A DNA stretch of 64,000 nt from Lysobacter sp036697405 (GTDB lineage: Bacteria; Pseudomonadota; Gammaproteobacteria; Xanthomonadales; Xanthomonadaceae). Both the position numbers and the translations under genes were made by a program. The stretch lies in assembly GCF_036697405.1 (NCBI RefSeq), contig NZ_JBAHWA010000011.1, positions 35,662 to 99,661 of the forward strand, given 5' to 3'. The notes beneath the pieces were generated by a model. The model made no database searches. It saw only the letters and a list, made by a program, of their open reading frames with translations, and had not been told where the DNA came from. Positions within the stretch are counted from its first letter, which is position 1. Every line of letters begins with the position of its first letter. This document shows, in pieces, positions 43,948 to 53,291 of the stretch.

Positions 43948-45939
43948 ATGCTGCAGAAACTTCGCGACAAGACTTCCGGCTGGATCGCCACCGCGATCCT
44001 CGGCCTGCTGATCATTCCCTTCGCCTTCGTCGGCATCGAGCAGTACATGGGCGGGCGCACCGATACCTCGGTCGCGCATATCGACGTGCCGCCCTCGTAC
44101 TGGCAGACCGCGCCGTCGTGGTGGCCGGTGTCGATGCTGTGGCAGCACGAGAAGATCGACGCCGCCGATTTCCGCACCGCCTTCGAGCAGGAACGCCAGC
44201 GCCGCCGAGCCGCCGAGGGCGACGCTTTCGACGCGCGCGATTTCGAGAGCAAGGAAAACAAGCTCGCGATCCTGGACCAGCTGATCGACCGGCGCGTGCA
44301 GGAACTGGCGGCCAAGGGCGAGGGCCTGGTGGTCAGCGACGCGCTGGTCAAGAAGACCCTGGCCGAAGTGCCGGCGTTCCAGGTCGACGGCAAGTTCAAT
44401 CTCGACCGCTACCGCCTGGCCCTGGCCTCGCAGGTGCCGCCGCAGACGCCGACCCAGTTCCAGGAAACCGTGCGCCAGTCGCTGCAGCAATCGCTGCTGG
44501 CCGGCGGCCTGGTCGAGAGCGAGTTCGTGACCGCCGGCGAAATGGATCGCCTGATCCGCCTGATGGGCGAGACCCGCGACGTCGCCCTGGTGATGCTGCC
44601 GCAGCCCGCGCCGGACACCGGCGCGGTCAGCGCCGCCGAACTGCAGGCCTGGTACCAGTCGCATACGGCCGATTACCGCGCTCCGGAAACCGTGACCCTG
44701 GAATACGTGGAAGTGAACGCCGCCACGGTGCCGCCGCCGGCACCGGCCGACGAGGGCACGCTGCGTACCCGCTACAAACAGGAAATGAGCCGCTTCGTCG
44801 CCCAGGAACAGCGCCTGGCTTCGCACATCCTGGTGCGCGTGGCCGACGGCGCGGACGCCGCGGCGCAGAAGGCGGCCGAGCAGAAGGCGGCCCAGCTGGC
44901 CACCCAGGCCAAGGCCGCCGGCGCCGACTTCGCCGCCCTCGCGCGCGCCAACAGCGACGACACCGGCTCCAAGGCCGGCGGCGGCGATCTGGGCTGGGTC
45001 AGCAAGGGCATGATGGTGGCGCCGTTCGAGCAGGCGCTGTTCGCCGCTCCGCAGGGCGCGATCGTGGGCCCGGTCAAGACCGACTTCGGTTGGCACGTGA
45101 TCCAGGTGCGCGAGGTCAAGGCCGGCCAGCAGCAAACCTTCGAGCAGGCGCGCGAAGCGCTGGTGCGCGAACAGGCCGAAGCCGATGCCGAGCGCGCGGT
45201 CAGCGAATTCACCGGCCGCCTGGTCGATCTGGTCTACAAGAATCCGTCCTCGCTGGCTCCGGCCGCGCGCGAGATGAAGCTGCCGGTGCAGAAGCTGGGC
45301 CCGATCACGCGCGATGGCGCGCGCACCGGCGCCCAGGGCCTGGCGGCGAATCCCGCGCTGCTGCGCGCGGCCTTCTCCGACAGCCTGATCGAGAGCGGTA
45401 CGGTCAGCGATCCGGTCGAGATCGGCCCCGGCCACAGCGTGCTGATCCGCGTGACCGCGCATACGCCGGAGCGCTCGCAGCCGCTGGCGCAGGTGCGCGA
45501 GCAGGTGATCGCCGCGGTGCGCGCCGATCGCGCCGTCAAGGCCGCGACCAAGGAAGCCGAAGCGCTGCTGGCGCGTGTGCGCGCCGGCGAAACCCTGGAA
45601 GCGGTGGCGGCCTCCAAGCAGCTGCCGGCGCCGCACGCGATTCCGAACCTGCCGCGCGGCGCGCCGATTCCGGACCCCAGCGTGAGCGAGGCCGTGTTCG
45701 CGGTCGCGCCGCCGGCGGCCGGCAAGCTCAGCCCGGGCAAGACCGTACTGCCGGACGGCCGCGCGGTGTTGTTCGCGGTCAGCAAGGTCAGCCCGGGCGA
45801 TCTGGCCCAGGTGAGCCCGCCGCAACGCGAGCAGATGCAGGCGCAGCTGGCGCAGATCAGCGGCGCCGACGACATCAAGGCGCTGGTCGCCGCGCAGCGC
45901 AAGCGCATGAAGGTGACGGTGGTCGATCAGAACCTCTGA
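43948..45939 (+). CDS. ppiD: Peptidyl-prolyl cis-trans isomerase PpiD (SurA N-terminal domain family)
   Basis: 663 residues. A single N-terminal membrane segment (IATAILGLLIIPFAFVGIEQYM) anchors it in the inner membrane with the bulk in the periplasm. A SurA-N-like chaperone region precedes a parvulin domain (about residues 285-390) with ASHILVRVAD and GGDLGWVSKGMMVAPFEQALFAAPQGAIVGPVKTDFGWHVIQV. ATG 43948; upstream open frame overlaps the tRNA terminator and is not coding. It follows hupB as in many proteobacteria and assists exported protein folding. Confidence 0.94.
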   Translation: MLQKLRDKTSGWIATAILGLLIIPFAFVGIEQYMGGRTDTSVAHIDVPPSYWQTAPSWWPVSMLWQHEKIDAADFRTAFEQERQRRRAAEGDAFDARDFESKENKLAILDQLIDRRVQELAAKGEGLVVSDALVKKTLAEVPAFQVDGKFNLDRYRLALASQVPPQTPTQFQETVRQSLQQSLLAGGLVESEFVTAGEMDRLIRLMGETRDVALVMLPQPAPDTGAVSAAELQAWYQSHTADYRAPETVTLEYVEVNAATVPPPAPADEGTLRTRYKQEMSRFVAQEQRLASHILVRVADGADAAAQKAAEQKAAQLATQAKAAGADFAALARANSDDTGSKAGGGDLGWVSKGMMVAPFEQALFAAPQGAIVGPVKTDFGWHVIQVREVKAGQQQTFEQAREALVREQAEADAERAVSEFTGRLVDLVYKNPSSLAPAAREMKLPVQKLGPITRDGARTGAQGLAANPALLRAAFSDSLIESGTVSDPVEIGPGHSVLIRVTAHTPERSQPLAQVREQVIAAVRADRAVKAATKEAEALLARVRAGETLEAVAASKQLPAPHAIPNLPRGAPIPDPSVSEAVFAVAPPAAGKLSPGKTVLPDGRAVLFAVSKVSPGDLAQVSPPQREQMQAQLAQISGADDIKALVAAQRKRMKVTVVDQNL

Positions 45940-45957
45940 TCGGCTGGCGTTATCGCG

Positions 45958-45995
45958 AACAAAAAGCCCGGCCACCGCCGGGCTTTTTGTTTTGT
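45958..45995. terminator. Bidirectional-type terminator after ppiD
   Basis: AAAAAGCCCGGC-CACC-GCCGGGCTTTTT followed by GTTTTG. Confidence 0.85.
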
Positions 45996-46023
45996 GTTGG
46001 AGCGACCGACGGCTGTTGCGGCG

Positions 46024-46230
46024 GCCCTCACCCCAACCCCTCTCCCGCCAGCGGGAGAGGGGCTTGGCGGCGCCGGCGCTCGATCGCGGCCGGTTCTTGA
46101 TGTTCCCTTCTCCCGCTTGCGGGAGAAGGTGCCCGCAGGGCGGATGAGGGCGGCGACTGCGGTTGGCGTTGCGCGTTTGCGGCGGCCCTCACCCCAACCC
46201 TTCTGTCGTCAGCGGGAGAGGGCCTGCGCG
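46024..46230. repeat. Three dispersed-repeat fragments between ppiD and fabI
   Basis: CCCTCACCCCAACCC occurs at 46024 and again at 46185, and palindromic CTCCCGC..GCGGGAG units occur at 46043-46059 and about 46110-46128. These match the type of short intergenic repeat common in Xanthomonadaceae. The stretch 45996-46249 shows no gene. Confidence 0.7.
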
Positions 46231-46249
46231 GGGAGCGTGCGACGATGCC

Positions 46250-46287
46250 GCATAAAAAAGCCCGGCATCGCGCCGGGCTTTTTTGCT
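46250..46287 (-). terminator. Terminator of fabI
   Basis: AAAAAAGCCCGGC-ATC-GCGCCGGGCTTTTTT. Read on the minus strand it follows the fabI stop by about 30 bp. Confidence 0.8.
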
Positions 46288-46316
46288 CCGATATCGCGCC
46301 TACGCGCGACACGGAC

Positions 46317-47108
46317 TCACTCGCTGTCGATCCCCGTCATGCCCAGGATGTTGTAGCCCGAGTCGACATAGGTGATCTCGCCGGTCACGCCCGAGGCCAG
46401 GTCCGAGCACAGGAAGGCGGCGACGTTGCCGACCTGTTCGATCGTGACCGTGCGGCGCATCGGCGCGTTCTCCTCGACGTGGCCGAGGATCTTGCGGAAA
46501 CCGGCGATGCCGGCCGCGGCCAGGGTCTTGATCGGGCCGGCCGAGATGGCGTTGACGCGGGTGCCTTCCGGGCCGAGGTTGTAGGCCAGATAGCGCACGG
46601 TCGCTTCCAGGCTGGCCTTGGCCACGCCCATGACGTTGTAGCCGGCCAGGGCGCGTTCGGCGCCTAGGTAGCTTAGGGTCAGGATGGAACCGTTGCGGCC
46701 CTGCATCTGCGGGCGGGCGGCCTTGGCCATCGCGGCCAGCGAATAGGCCGAGATGTCGTGGGCGATGCCGAAGTTCTCGCGCGTGAGGCCGTCGAGGAAC
46801 TGGCCGGCGATGGCTTCGCGCGGAGCGTAGGCGATAGCGTGGACCAGGATGTCGAAGCCGTCCCAGTGCTGGCCGAGCTCGGCGAAGCAGGCCGCGATCT
46901 GTTCGTCGCTGGTGACGTCCAGCGGGATCACGATGTTGCTGCCATACTCCGCGGCGGCCTTCTCCACGCGCGTCTTGAGCTTCTCGTTCTGGTAGGTGAA
47001 CGCCAGTTGCGCGCCTTCGCGGTGCATGGCCTCGGCGATGCCGCTGGCGATCGAACGCTCGCTGGCGATGCCGGTGATCAATGCGCGCTTACCTTGCAGG
47101 AAACCCAT
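46317..47108 (-). CDS. fabI: Enoyl-[acyl-carrier-protein] reductase FabI
   Basis: 263-residue SDR-like enzyme for the last reduction of fatty-acid elongation. The cofactor motif TGIASERSIASGIA and the active-site Tyr-x6-Lys (GYNVMGVAK) identify FabI and not FabV. ATG 47108 has GGGAG 5 nt upstream; an alternative GTG at 47114 adds two residues. It stands alone on the minus strand with its own terminator. Confidence 0.95.
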   Translation of the reverse strand: MGFLQGKRALITGIASERSIASGIAEAMHREGAQLAFTYQNEKLKTRVEKAAAEYGSNIVIPLDVTSDEQIAACFAELGQHWDGFDILVHAIAYAPREAIAGQFLDGLTRENFGIAHDISAYSLAAMAKAARPQMQGRNGSILTLSYLGAERALAGYNVMGVAKASLEATVRYLAYNLGPEGTRVNAISAGPIKTLAAAGIAGFRKILGHVEENAPMRRTVTIEQVGNVAAFLCSDLASGVTGEITYVDSGYNILGMTGIDSE

Positions 47109-47235
47109 GTGCACTCCCTAAATCTTGCGGTGGACGCGGCCGCCGAGGGCCGCGTGTCGGAACCGCCCGGCCGATGCGCGGTCGAGCAAAGACTCTAGTG
47201 TACCCGCGCGACGGCGACGGACGATCCGGTACGGT

Positions 47236-48471
47236 TCACGGCGCGCCCGCGGCCGGCGCGGCGTCGATCAGCAGGGCCTGGCCGGGCTTGAGCACGGCGT
47301 TGGCGCCCAGACCGTTGCGCTGCAACAGATCGGCGACGCGGATGCCGTAGCGCTTGGCGATGGTCCAGGCGTTGTCGCCGCGGGCCACGGTGTGGCGGCG
47401 CGGTTCGTCGCCGGCGGCGGTGTTTTCGGTGCTTGCAGGCTGCTCGCGCGCGGCGGCGGGCAGGGCCACGGCGCTGGTCGCCTGGGCCCGGTCGCCGTCG
47501 ACGGCGCCGAGGGCGCCGGCAGGCACCGCCAACAGCGGCGCGCGCGTGCCGCCGGCCTGGCCGATGCGGCCGCCGACGAAGACCGGATTGAGGCGCTGCA
47601 GCTGGGCCGCGTCCTGGCCGCTGCGGCGCGCCCAGGCGGCGATGTCGGCGACGTCGTCGGGCACGGTCACCGCCTGCAGGCGCGGCACCGGGCGGTCGAG
47701 CGCGCGCAGCCATTCCTCGCGGTCGTCGGCCTGTTCCATCAGGCAGGACAGCGCATGCAGCTTGCGCACGTAGGCCTGGGTGATGTCGGACAGGCCGGTC
47801 AGCTGCTCGGGCTTGGCGTTGCGCGCGACCTGGCCGTTGCGCTTGAGCGCGCCGAGGATGCGGTACTCGCCGGCGTTGTAGGCCATCACGGTCAGGCGCC
47901 AGTCGCCGGCGAACATGCCGTGCAGGGTCTTGAGGTAGCGCACCGCGGCCTGGGTGGAGTCCACCGGCGACAGGCGGCCGTCGTAGCCGGCGCGGATCGG
48001 CACGCGGTGGTTGCGCGCGGTCAGGGCGATCATCTGCCACAGCCCGGCCGGGCCGGCGGCGCTGCGCGCGCCGGGCTTGTAGCCGCTTTCGACGAAGGGG
48101 ATCAGGGCGTATTCGGTCGGCAGATGCGCCTCGCGCAGTGCGTCGACCACGTAGCCGAACAAGGGCAGGGTGTCGTCGTTGCTGGCGGCCAGGCGCTTGG
48201 GCGCGGTGGCGAAGTGCTGGCGCCAACGCGTGCTGGCGCCGGCTTCGCAGCTGGGATCGGCCAGGCCCTCGCGGAAACGCTGGTAGATCTCGCGGCCGTT
48301 GCGGGTGGGGCCGGCGACCGCGGCCTGCGGGGCGGGTTGGGCGAGCGCTGCGCCGGTGTCCGCGTCGCCGGTGTCCGCGGGCGCGGATTGGGCGTAGGCG
48401 GGCGCAGCCGCGACGGCCGACAGCGCCAGAACGATCGCCGCCAGCCGGCTGGCCTTGCGGGCCCGGCTCAT
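47236..48471 (-). CDS. mltD: Membrane-bound lytic murein transglycosylase D-like with LysM
   Basis: 411 residues. A signal peptide (AIVLALSAVAAAPAYA) precedes an SLT domain with the catalytic Glu in IPFVESGYKPGARS and GLWQMI and MAYNAGEYR motifs. A C-terminal LysM repeat (HTVARGDNAWTIAKRYGIRVADLLQRNGLG) binds peptidoglycan. No lipobox cysteine is present after the signal peptide, so it may be periplasmic and not lipid-anchored. ATG 48471 overlaps the gloB stop, so it is co-translated with gloB. Confidence 0.9.
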   Translation of the reverse strand: MSRARKASRLAAIVLALSAVAAAPAYAQSAPADTGDADTGAALAQPAPQAAVAGPTRNGREIYQRFREGLADPSCEAGASTRWRQHFATAPKRLAASNDDTLPLFGYVVDALREAHLPTEYALIPFVESGYKPGARSAAGPAGLWQMIALTARNHRVPIRAGYDGRLSPVDSTQAAVRYLKTLHGMFAGDWRLTVMAYNAGEYRILGALKRNGQVARNAKPEQLTGLSDITQAYVRKLHALSCLMEQADDREEWLRALDRPVPRLQAVTVPDDVADIAAWARRSGQDAAQLQRLNPVFVGGRIGQAGGTRAPLLAVPAGALGAVDGDRAQATSAVALPAAAREQPASTENTAAGDEPRRHTVARGDNAWTIAKRYGIRVADLLQRNGLGANAVLKPGQALLIDAAPAAGAP

Positions 48472-49247
48472 GCCTGGAACCCGTCTTTCCAGCGTCGCAA
48501 TTCGGCGAAGGCTTCGGCGTCGTCCTCGGGGTCGCGGCCCAGGCGCCGGCTCAAGGCCGCGCGCACCCCGGGTTGGTGCACGCGCAGGAAGGGATTGGCC
48601 GCGACTTCGTCGGCCAGGGTGCTGGGCAGGGTCGGACGTCCGGCGTTGCGCATGGCCTGGGCTTCCTCGATGCGGCGCAGCAGCGCCGGGTTGGACGGTT
48701 CCACCGCGCGCGCGAAGGCGGCGTTGGACAGGGTGTATTCGTGGCCGCAGCACAGGCGGGTGTCGCCGGGCAGGGCGGCCAGGCGCGACAGCGAGGTGTG
48801 CATCTGCGCCGGCGTGCCCTCGAACAAGCGCCCGCAGCCGAGGCTGAAGAGGGTGTCGCCGCTGAACAGCAGGCCGTGGCCGCCGACATCCTCCAGGTGA
48901 TAGGCGATGTGGCTGAGGGTGTGGCCGGGTACCGCCAGCACGCGCGCGCTCCAGCCGCCCAGGTGCAAGCGCACGCCGTCGCCGACGCGCGCGGTGGCCG
49001 TGCCGATGCGTTCGTCGTCGGGCGCGAACACCGGGATGCCCGGCCAGTGGGCGAGGATGGCCTCGACCCCGCCGATATGGTCGTTGTGGTGATGGGTGAG
49101 CAGGATCCCGGTCGGGCGCAGGCCGTGCACGGCCGCGCCCAGTACCGGCGCGGCGTCGCCGGGATCGACGATCAGCGCCGACTCGTCGTCGGCCGACAGG
49201 GCCCAGATGTAGTTGTCGTTGAGGGCGGGCAGAGCCAGCAATCGCAT
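48468..49247 (-). CDS. gloB: Hydroxyacylglutathione hydrolase (glyoxalase II)
   Basis: 259 residues. The metallo-beta-lactamase motif THHHNDHIGG near residue 51 binds the dinuclear metal centre. VPGHTLSHIAYH and FSGDTLFSLGCGRLFEGT follow, and CGHEYTLSNAAFA is the glyoxalase II signature. It hydrolyses S-lactoylglutathione to lactate and glutathione. ATG 49247 begins MRLLALPALNDNYIW. Its stop overlaps the mltD start. Divergent from a methyltransferase, matching the mltD-gloB-yafS-rnhA-dnaQ order of E. coli. Confidence 0.95.
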   Translation of the reverse strand: MRLLALPALNDNYIWALSADDESALIVDPGDAAPVLGAAVHGLRPTGILLTHHHNDHIGGVEAILAHWPGIPVFAPDDERIGTATARVGDGVRLHLGGWSARVLAVPGHTLSHIAYHLEDVGGHGLLFSGDTLFSLGCGRLFEGTPAQMHTSLSRLAALPGDTRLCCGHEYTLSNAAFARAVEPSNPALLRRIEEAQAMRNAGRPTLPSTLADEVAANPFLRVHQPGVRAALSRRLGRDPEDDAEAFAELRRWKDGFQA

Positions 49248-49363
49248 TCGTTGAGCTCCTGGGCGGCCGGCCGCGCCGCGTTCCCGCTGAACCTGTCGCT
49301 GAACAGGGGCCGCGCCGCCGGGCCTGCGAAGGGGCCGCGCTTTCAAATGGATGTTCCGACAGA

Positions 49364-50074
49364 ATGGCGACCATGCCCGCCCTGTCCACCGGCCGTCAAC
49401 CCAATACCGCCCTCGCCTGGTTCGGCGGGATGGCCGGCCAGGGCCTGCTCGATGTCGAGTCCGCGGCGATGGCGCGGGTGCTGGCCGGCTGCCAGGCCAT
49501 GCCCTGGGCCTGGATCGGGGTCGATGCGACCTCGCCGCCCGGCGGCCCGGGCGCGCGCGGGGTGCGCCTGCGCCGCCACGGCCAGGGCTTCGACGGCGCC
49601 TTCCGCAGCGTGCTGCCGCTGCCGCTGGCCAGCGAGGCGCTGGGCGCGGTGCTGCTGCAGCACGTGCTGGACGACGGCATCGACCCGATGCCGCTGCTGG
49701 ACGAGTGCGCGCGCGTGCTCGCGCCCGGCGGCACCCTGTGGCTGGCCGCGCTCAACCCCTGGAGCCCCTACCGCGCGCGCTGGGCGCGTTCGGGCCTGCA
49801 TGCCTACAACACCGGCGCCTGGCAATCGATGCTGCGCGGCGCCGGCTTCGCCTCCGATTCGGTCAGCCTGCAATGGTTGGGCCCGCTGTGGCGGCCCGCG
49901 CACGGCGCGGTCGGGATCGGCGCGGCCGACCGGCTGCGCGCGGGCATCGGCCTGACCGTGTCCAAGCGCGTGCCCGCGATGATCCCGCCGGCGCGGCTGC
50001 GCAATTTGCGCTGGCAGGCTGGCGGCGCGCTGATCGGCGGCAATGCGCGCCGTTCGGCGTCGCAGCGGCGATAA
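49364..50074 (+). CDS. SAM-dependent methyltransferase-like protein (yafS-like position)
   Basis: 236 residues resembling class I methyltransferase type 11 (VLLQHVLDDGIDPMPLLDECARVLAPGGTLWLAALNPWSPYR). The motif I glycine loop is weak, so activity is unsure. It lies between gloB and rnhA, the position of E. coli yafS. A second in-frame ATG at 49373 is possible. The substrate is unknown. Confidence 0.8.
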   Translation: MATMPALSTGRQPNTALAWFGGMAGQGLLDVESAAMARVLAGCQAMPWAWIGVDATSPPGGPGARGVRLRRHGQGFDGAFRSVLPLPLASEALGAVLLQHVLDDGIDPMPLLDECARVLAPGGTLWLAALNPWSPYRARWARSGLHAYNTGAWQSMLRGAGFASDSVSLQWLGPLWRPAHGAVGIGAADRLRAGIGLTVSKRVPAMIPPARLRNLRWQAGGALIGGNARRSASQRR

Positions 50075-50103
50075 TGCGCGGCCCTCTTACAGGACCGTAG
50101 GCT

Positions 50104-50574
50104 TTGCACGACAACGCATTGGCGACCGACACCAAGACCGTCGACATCCACACCGACGGCGCCTGCCTGGGCAATCCCGGCCCCGGCGGCTGGGCCGCGC
50201 TGCTGCGCTACAAGGGCCGCGAGCGCGAGCTGTCCGGCGGCGAGCCCGACACCACCAACAACCGCATGGAACTGATGGGCGCGATCATGGCCCTGGAAGC
50301 CCTGACCGAACCCTGCGTGGCGACCCTGCACACCGACTCGCAGTACGTGCGCAAGGGCATCACCGAGTGGATGGGCAACTGGGTGCGGCGCGGCTGGAAG
50401 ACCGCCGGCGGCGAAGCGGTCAAGAACCGCGACCTGTGGGAACGCCTGCACCAGGCCAACCTGCGCCACAAGGTCGAGTGGAAGTGGGTCAAGGGCCATT
50501 CCGGCGACCCCGACAACGAGCGCGTCGACGTGCTGGCGCGCACGCAGGCGCAGCGTTACCGCAGCGCGCGCTGA
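50104..50574 (+). CDS. rnhA: Ribonuclease HI
   Basis: 156 residues. It removes RNA from RNA-DNA hybrids. The catalytic residues lie in HTDGAC, NRMELMGAI (Glu), HTDSQYV (Asp), and KGHSGDPDNERVD (His and Asp). The start appears to be TTG at 50104; no nearer ATG exists, and an AGGA lies upstream. It precedes dnaQ by 20 bp. Confidence 0.94.
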   Translation: MHDNALATDTKTVDIHTDGACLGNPGPGGWAALLRYKGRERELSGGEPDTTNNRMELMGAIMALEALTEPCVATLHTDSQYVRKGITEWMGNWVRRGWKTAGGEAVKNRDLWERLHQANLRHKVEWKWVKGHSGDPDNERVDVLARTQAQRYRSAR

Positions 50575-50594
50575 GTTCGGCGAGAATCCCCCCC

Positions 50595-51314
50595 ATGCGC
50601 CAAGTCATCCTGGATACCGAAACCACCGGCCTGAGCTGGGAGCGCGGCAACCGCGTGGTCGAAATCGGCTGCGTCGAGTTCGTCGAGCGCCGCCCGACCG
50701 GCCGCACCTTCCACACCTATCTCAACCCGCAGCGCGAGTTCGAGCCCGGCGCGCAGGAAGTCACCGGCCTCACCCTGGAGTTCCTCGCCGACAAGCCCAA
50801 GTTCGAGGCCATCGTCGACGAGTTCCTGGCCTTCATCGACGGCGCCGAGCTGGTGATCCACAACGCCGCCTTCGACGTCGGCTTCCTCGACAACGAGCTG
50901 GCGCTGGCTGGGCCGCAGTACGGCAAGCTCGGCGATCGCGCCACCATCGAGGACTCGCTGCTGCTCGCGCGCCAGCGTTTCCCGGGCCAGCGCAATTCGC
51001 TGGACGCGTTGTGCAAGCGCCTGGGCGTGGACAACGCCCATCGCCAGCTGCACGGCGCGCTGCTCGACGCCCAGTTGTTGGCCGAGGTCTACATCGGCCT
51101 GACTTCGGGCCAGAGCGATCTGGGCTTCGGCCAGGGCGAGGACGGCGGCGGGCAGGCGGCCGCGGCCGTGTTCGACCTGGACGCCAGCGCACCGCGCCCG
51201 CGCGTGCAGATCAGCGCCGAGGAATGGGCCGCGCACGAGGCGCGCCTGGAGAAACTGCGCAAGAAGGCCGGCAAGTGTTTGTGGGATGCGATGGAAGCGC
51301 CGGCGGCGACCTGA
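50595..51314 (+). CDS. dnaQ: DNA polymerase III epsilon subunit (proofreading exonuclease)
   Basis: 239 residues. The DEDDh exonuclease motifs are LDTETTG, HNAAFDVGFLD and HGALLDAQLLAEVY. The C-terminal region (ISAEEWAAHEARLEKLRKKAGKCLW) is the alpha-subunit contact end. ATG 50595 was chosen. It lies just after rnhA, which is the standard pairing. Confidence 0.95.
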   Translation: MRQVILDTETTGLSWERGNRVVEIGCVEFVERRPTGRTFHTYLNPQREFEPGAQEVTGLTLEFLADKPKFEAIVDEFLAFIDGAELVIHNAAFDVGFLDNELALAGPQYGKLGDRATIEDSLLLARQRFPGQRNSLDALCKRLGVDNAHRQLHGALLDAQLLAEVYIGLTSGQSDLGFGQGEDGGGQAAAAVFDLDASAPRPRVQISAEEWAAHEARLEKLRKKAGKCLWDAMEAPAAT

Positions 51315-51349
51315 AGCGAGACGACGCGGCGATGCGGTTCGCCTTTGGC

Positions 51350-51623
51350 TCACCACATCCTACGGAGGCTGTTGGATGCGGTGATAACCGCGCCGTCGTT
51401 ACCCGCCGCGTGGCGCGGCGATGCGGTTCGCCTTCGGCTCACCACATCCTACGGAGGCCGTAGGGTGCGGTGATAACCGCACCGTCGTCGTCCCCATGGT
51501 CGCCGCGGAAGAATCGAGCGGGTAGGGTACGGCGATATCGCGCCATCGTCGTCCGCCGTGCGGCGCGGCGATGCGGTTCGCCTTTGGCTCACCACATCCT
51601 ACGGAGGCCGTAGGGTGCGGTGA
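51350..51623. repeat. Three hairpin repeats with arms related to the 7.6-kb array
   Basis: Tight inverted repeats TCACCACATCCTACGG-AGG-CCGTAGGGTGCGGTGA lie at 51439-51473 and 51589-51623, with a degenerate copy at 51350-51384. Arms match 14 of 16 bases. The arm sequences are those of the 114-bp repeats at 7631-7972, but here the two arms face each other with only 3 bp between, so the order is reversed. The remainder of 51315-51704 holds only the shared flanking ATGCGGTTCGCC strings; no gene is visible. Confidence 0.85.
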
Positions 51624-51704
51624 TAACCGCACCGTCGTCATCCCGATGATCGCCAATTGTTGCGGTGTCGCGAGGAAGGGCGCCCGGGGCGCCCTCCGCC
51701 GCAT

Positions 51705-52409
51705 TCAGTGGCTGCGGACCAGGATCACCGTGACGTTGTCCGAGCCGCCGCCGTCCAGGGCGGCCGCGACCAGGCTGTCCACGCATTCCTGCGCGCTGCA
51801 GTCGTTGTGCGCGAGCACGCGCGCGATGCTGCGGTCGTCGACCTCTTCGGTCAGGCCGTCGCTGCACAGCAGCAACTGCATGCCGGGGCGGAGCTCGCCG
51901 GTCATGGTCTCGACGTTCAGATTGCGCGGATCGGTCACGCCCAGGGCCTGGGTCACCACGTTGCGGTGCGGATGGCTGCGCGCCTGTTCGTGGGTGATCG
52001 CGCCGTTGGCGATCAGTTCCTGGACGTAGCTGTGGTCCTGCGAGAGCTGGGCCAGCTGGCCGTCGCGCCACAGGTAGACCCGGCTGTCGCCGACCCAGGC
52101 AACCTCGAATCGGTTGCCGTTGACGCGCGCGGCGACCACGGTGGTGCCCATGGGCAGGGCATCGTTGCGGCGGCGCGAGGTGCGGATGATCTCTTCGTCG
52201 GCGATCCGGATGGCCTGGGCCAGCGGCGTGCCGTCGCGGACCTCGCGCACGATGGCCTCGCGCGCTAGCGCGCTGGCGACCTCGCCGTACTCATGGCCGC
52301 CCATTCCGTCAGCGACCAGCCATAGGCCCAGTTCGCTATCACCGTAATAGGTGTCTTCATTGAGCTCGCGGCGCAGGCCGACATGCGTCAGGTGTCCGAA
52401 TTCGATCAT
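51705..52409 (-). CDS. PP2C-family serine/threonine protein phosphatase
   Basis: 234 residues. The metal-binding motifs are RELNEDTYY near residue 15, VADGMGGHEYGEVAS near 33, and GSDNVTVILV at the end; LLCSDGLTEEVDD carries a further metal Asp. Such Stp/PrpC-type phosphatases act on Ser/Thr kinases and their targets. ATG 52409. No kinase gene is adjacent, so the partner is unknown. The 52410-52640 gap shows no gene. Confidence 0.9.
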   Translation of the reverse strand: MIEFGHLTHVGLRRELNEDTYYGDSELGLWLVADGMGGHEYGEVASALAREAIVREVRDGTPLAQAIRIADEEIIRTSRRRNDALPMGTTVVAARVNGNRFEVAWVGDSRVYLWRDGQLAQLSQDHSYVQELIANGAITHEQARSHPHRNVVTQALGVTDPRNLNVETMTGELRPGMQLLLCSDGLTEEVDDRSIARVLAHNDCSAQECVDSLVAAALDGGGSDNVTVILVRSH

Positions 52410-52640
52410 GAGTCGATCATGCCGGTCGCGTTTGTCGGGGGCTCTTCGGGTAGGTAAACGGAATCATCGGGGCGCAGCGGCCGTGCAGCAAGCGCGGTCG
52501 CGTCCCCCTCACGACCATGCCCGGTGTTGCAGTAACGAAACATGACCGTGGCCGCGCATCATCGCGTAAAAAACATGCCGTGCGACACGGTTCGGCGCGA
52601 TTTCCGCACGAGCCGGCGCCGCCTGCGGGATCCGCGGCCA

Positions 52641-52675
52641 ACAAAAAAGCGGGCCCGGACGGGCCCGCTTTGCAT
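52641..52675 (-). terminator. Terminator of tRNA-Ser(CGA)
   Basis: On the minus strand AAAGCGGGCCCG-TCC-GGGCCCGCTTT followed by a T-run (TTTT), directly after the tRNA 3' end. Confidence 0.8.
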
Positions 52676-52679
52676 AATC

Positions 52680-52770
<91 letters not shown>

Positions 52771-52867
52771 GGGTGCAGTGAGCCGGGAATGATACGGGTC
52801 GCGGAGCCTTCCGACAAGGCGTGCGTCCGGGCGGCTACACTGTGGTCCCCCTGAACGAAACGCTGCC

Positions 52868-53278
52868 ATGTCCGAAATCCTGGTTCCGGTGTCCTTCGGC
52901 GAACTGCTGGACAAGATCGCCATCCTGCAGATCAAGTCCGAGCGCATGAGCGACCCGGCCAAGCTGGCCAACGTCCGCAACGAGCTGTCGGCGCTGGAGC
53001 AGACCTGGATGGCCCATCCGGCCGCCGGCCACGACATCGCCCGCCTGCGCGCCGACCTCAAGGCCGTGAACGAGCGCCTGTGGGTGATCGAGGACGATAT
53101 CCGCATCAAGGAGAAGGCGCAGGCCTTCGACGAGGAATTCGTGCGCCTGGCGCGCAGCGTCTATTTCGAAAACGACGAGCGCGCCCGGATCAAGAAGGAC
53201 ATCAACCTGGCCCTGGGCTCCAGCTACGTCGAGGAAAAGTCCTACCAGGACTACAAGAGCGGCGCCGCGGCCCCCTGA
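52868..53278 (+). CDS. DUF6165-family protein
   Basis: 136 residues beginning MSEILVPVSFGELLDKIAILQIKSERMSD, which I associate with the DUF6165 family found near lipopolysaccharide genes. It is mostly alpha-helical and charged, with no signal peptide or membrane segment. The family's function is not known. It begins about 100 bp after the tRNA-Ser gene on the opposite strand, and the following membrane-protein gene starts 13 bp after its stop. Confidence 0.75.
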   Translation: MSEILVPVSFGELLDKIAILQIKSERMSDPAKLANVRNELSALEQTWMAHPAAGHDIARLRADLKAVNERLWVIEDDIRIKEKAQAFDEEFVRLARSVYFENDERARIKKDINLALGSSYVEEKSYQDYKSGAAAP

Positions 53279-53291
53279 GCGGAGCCGCCGG

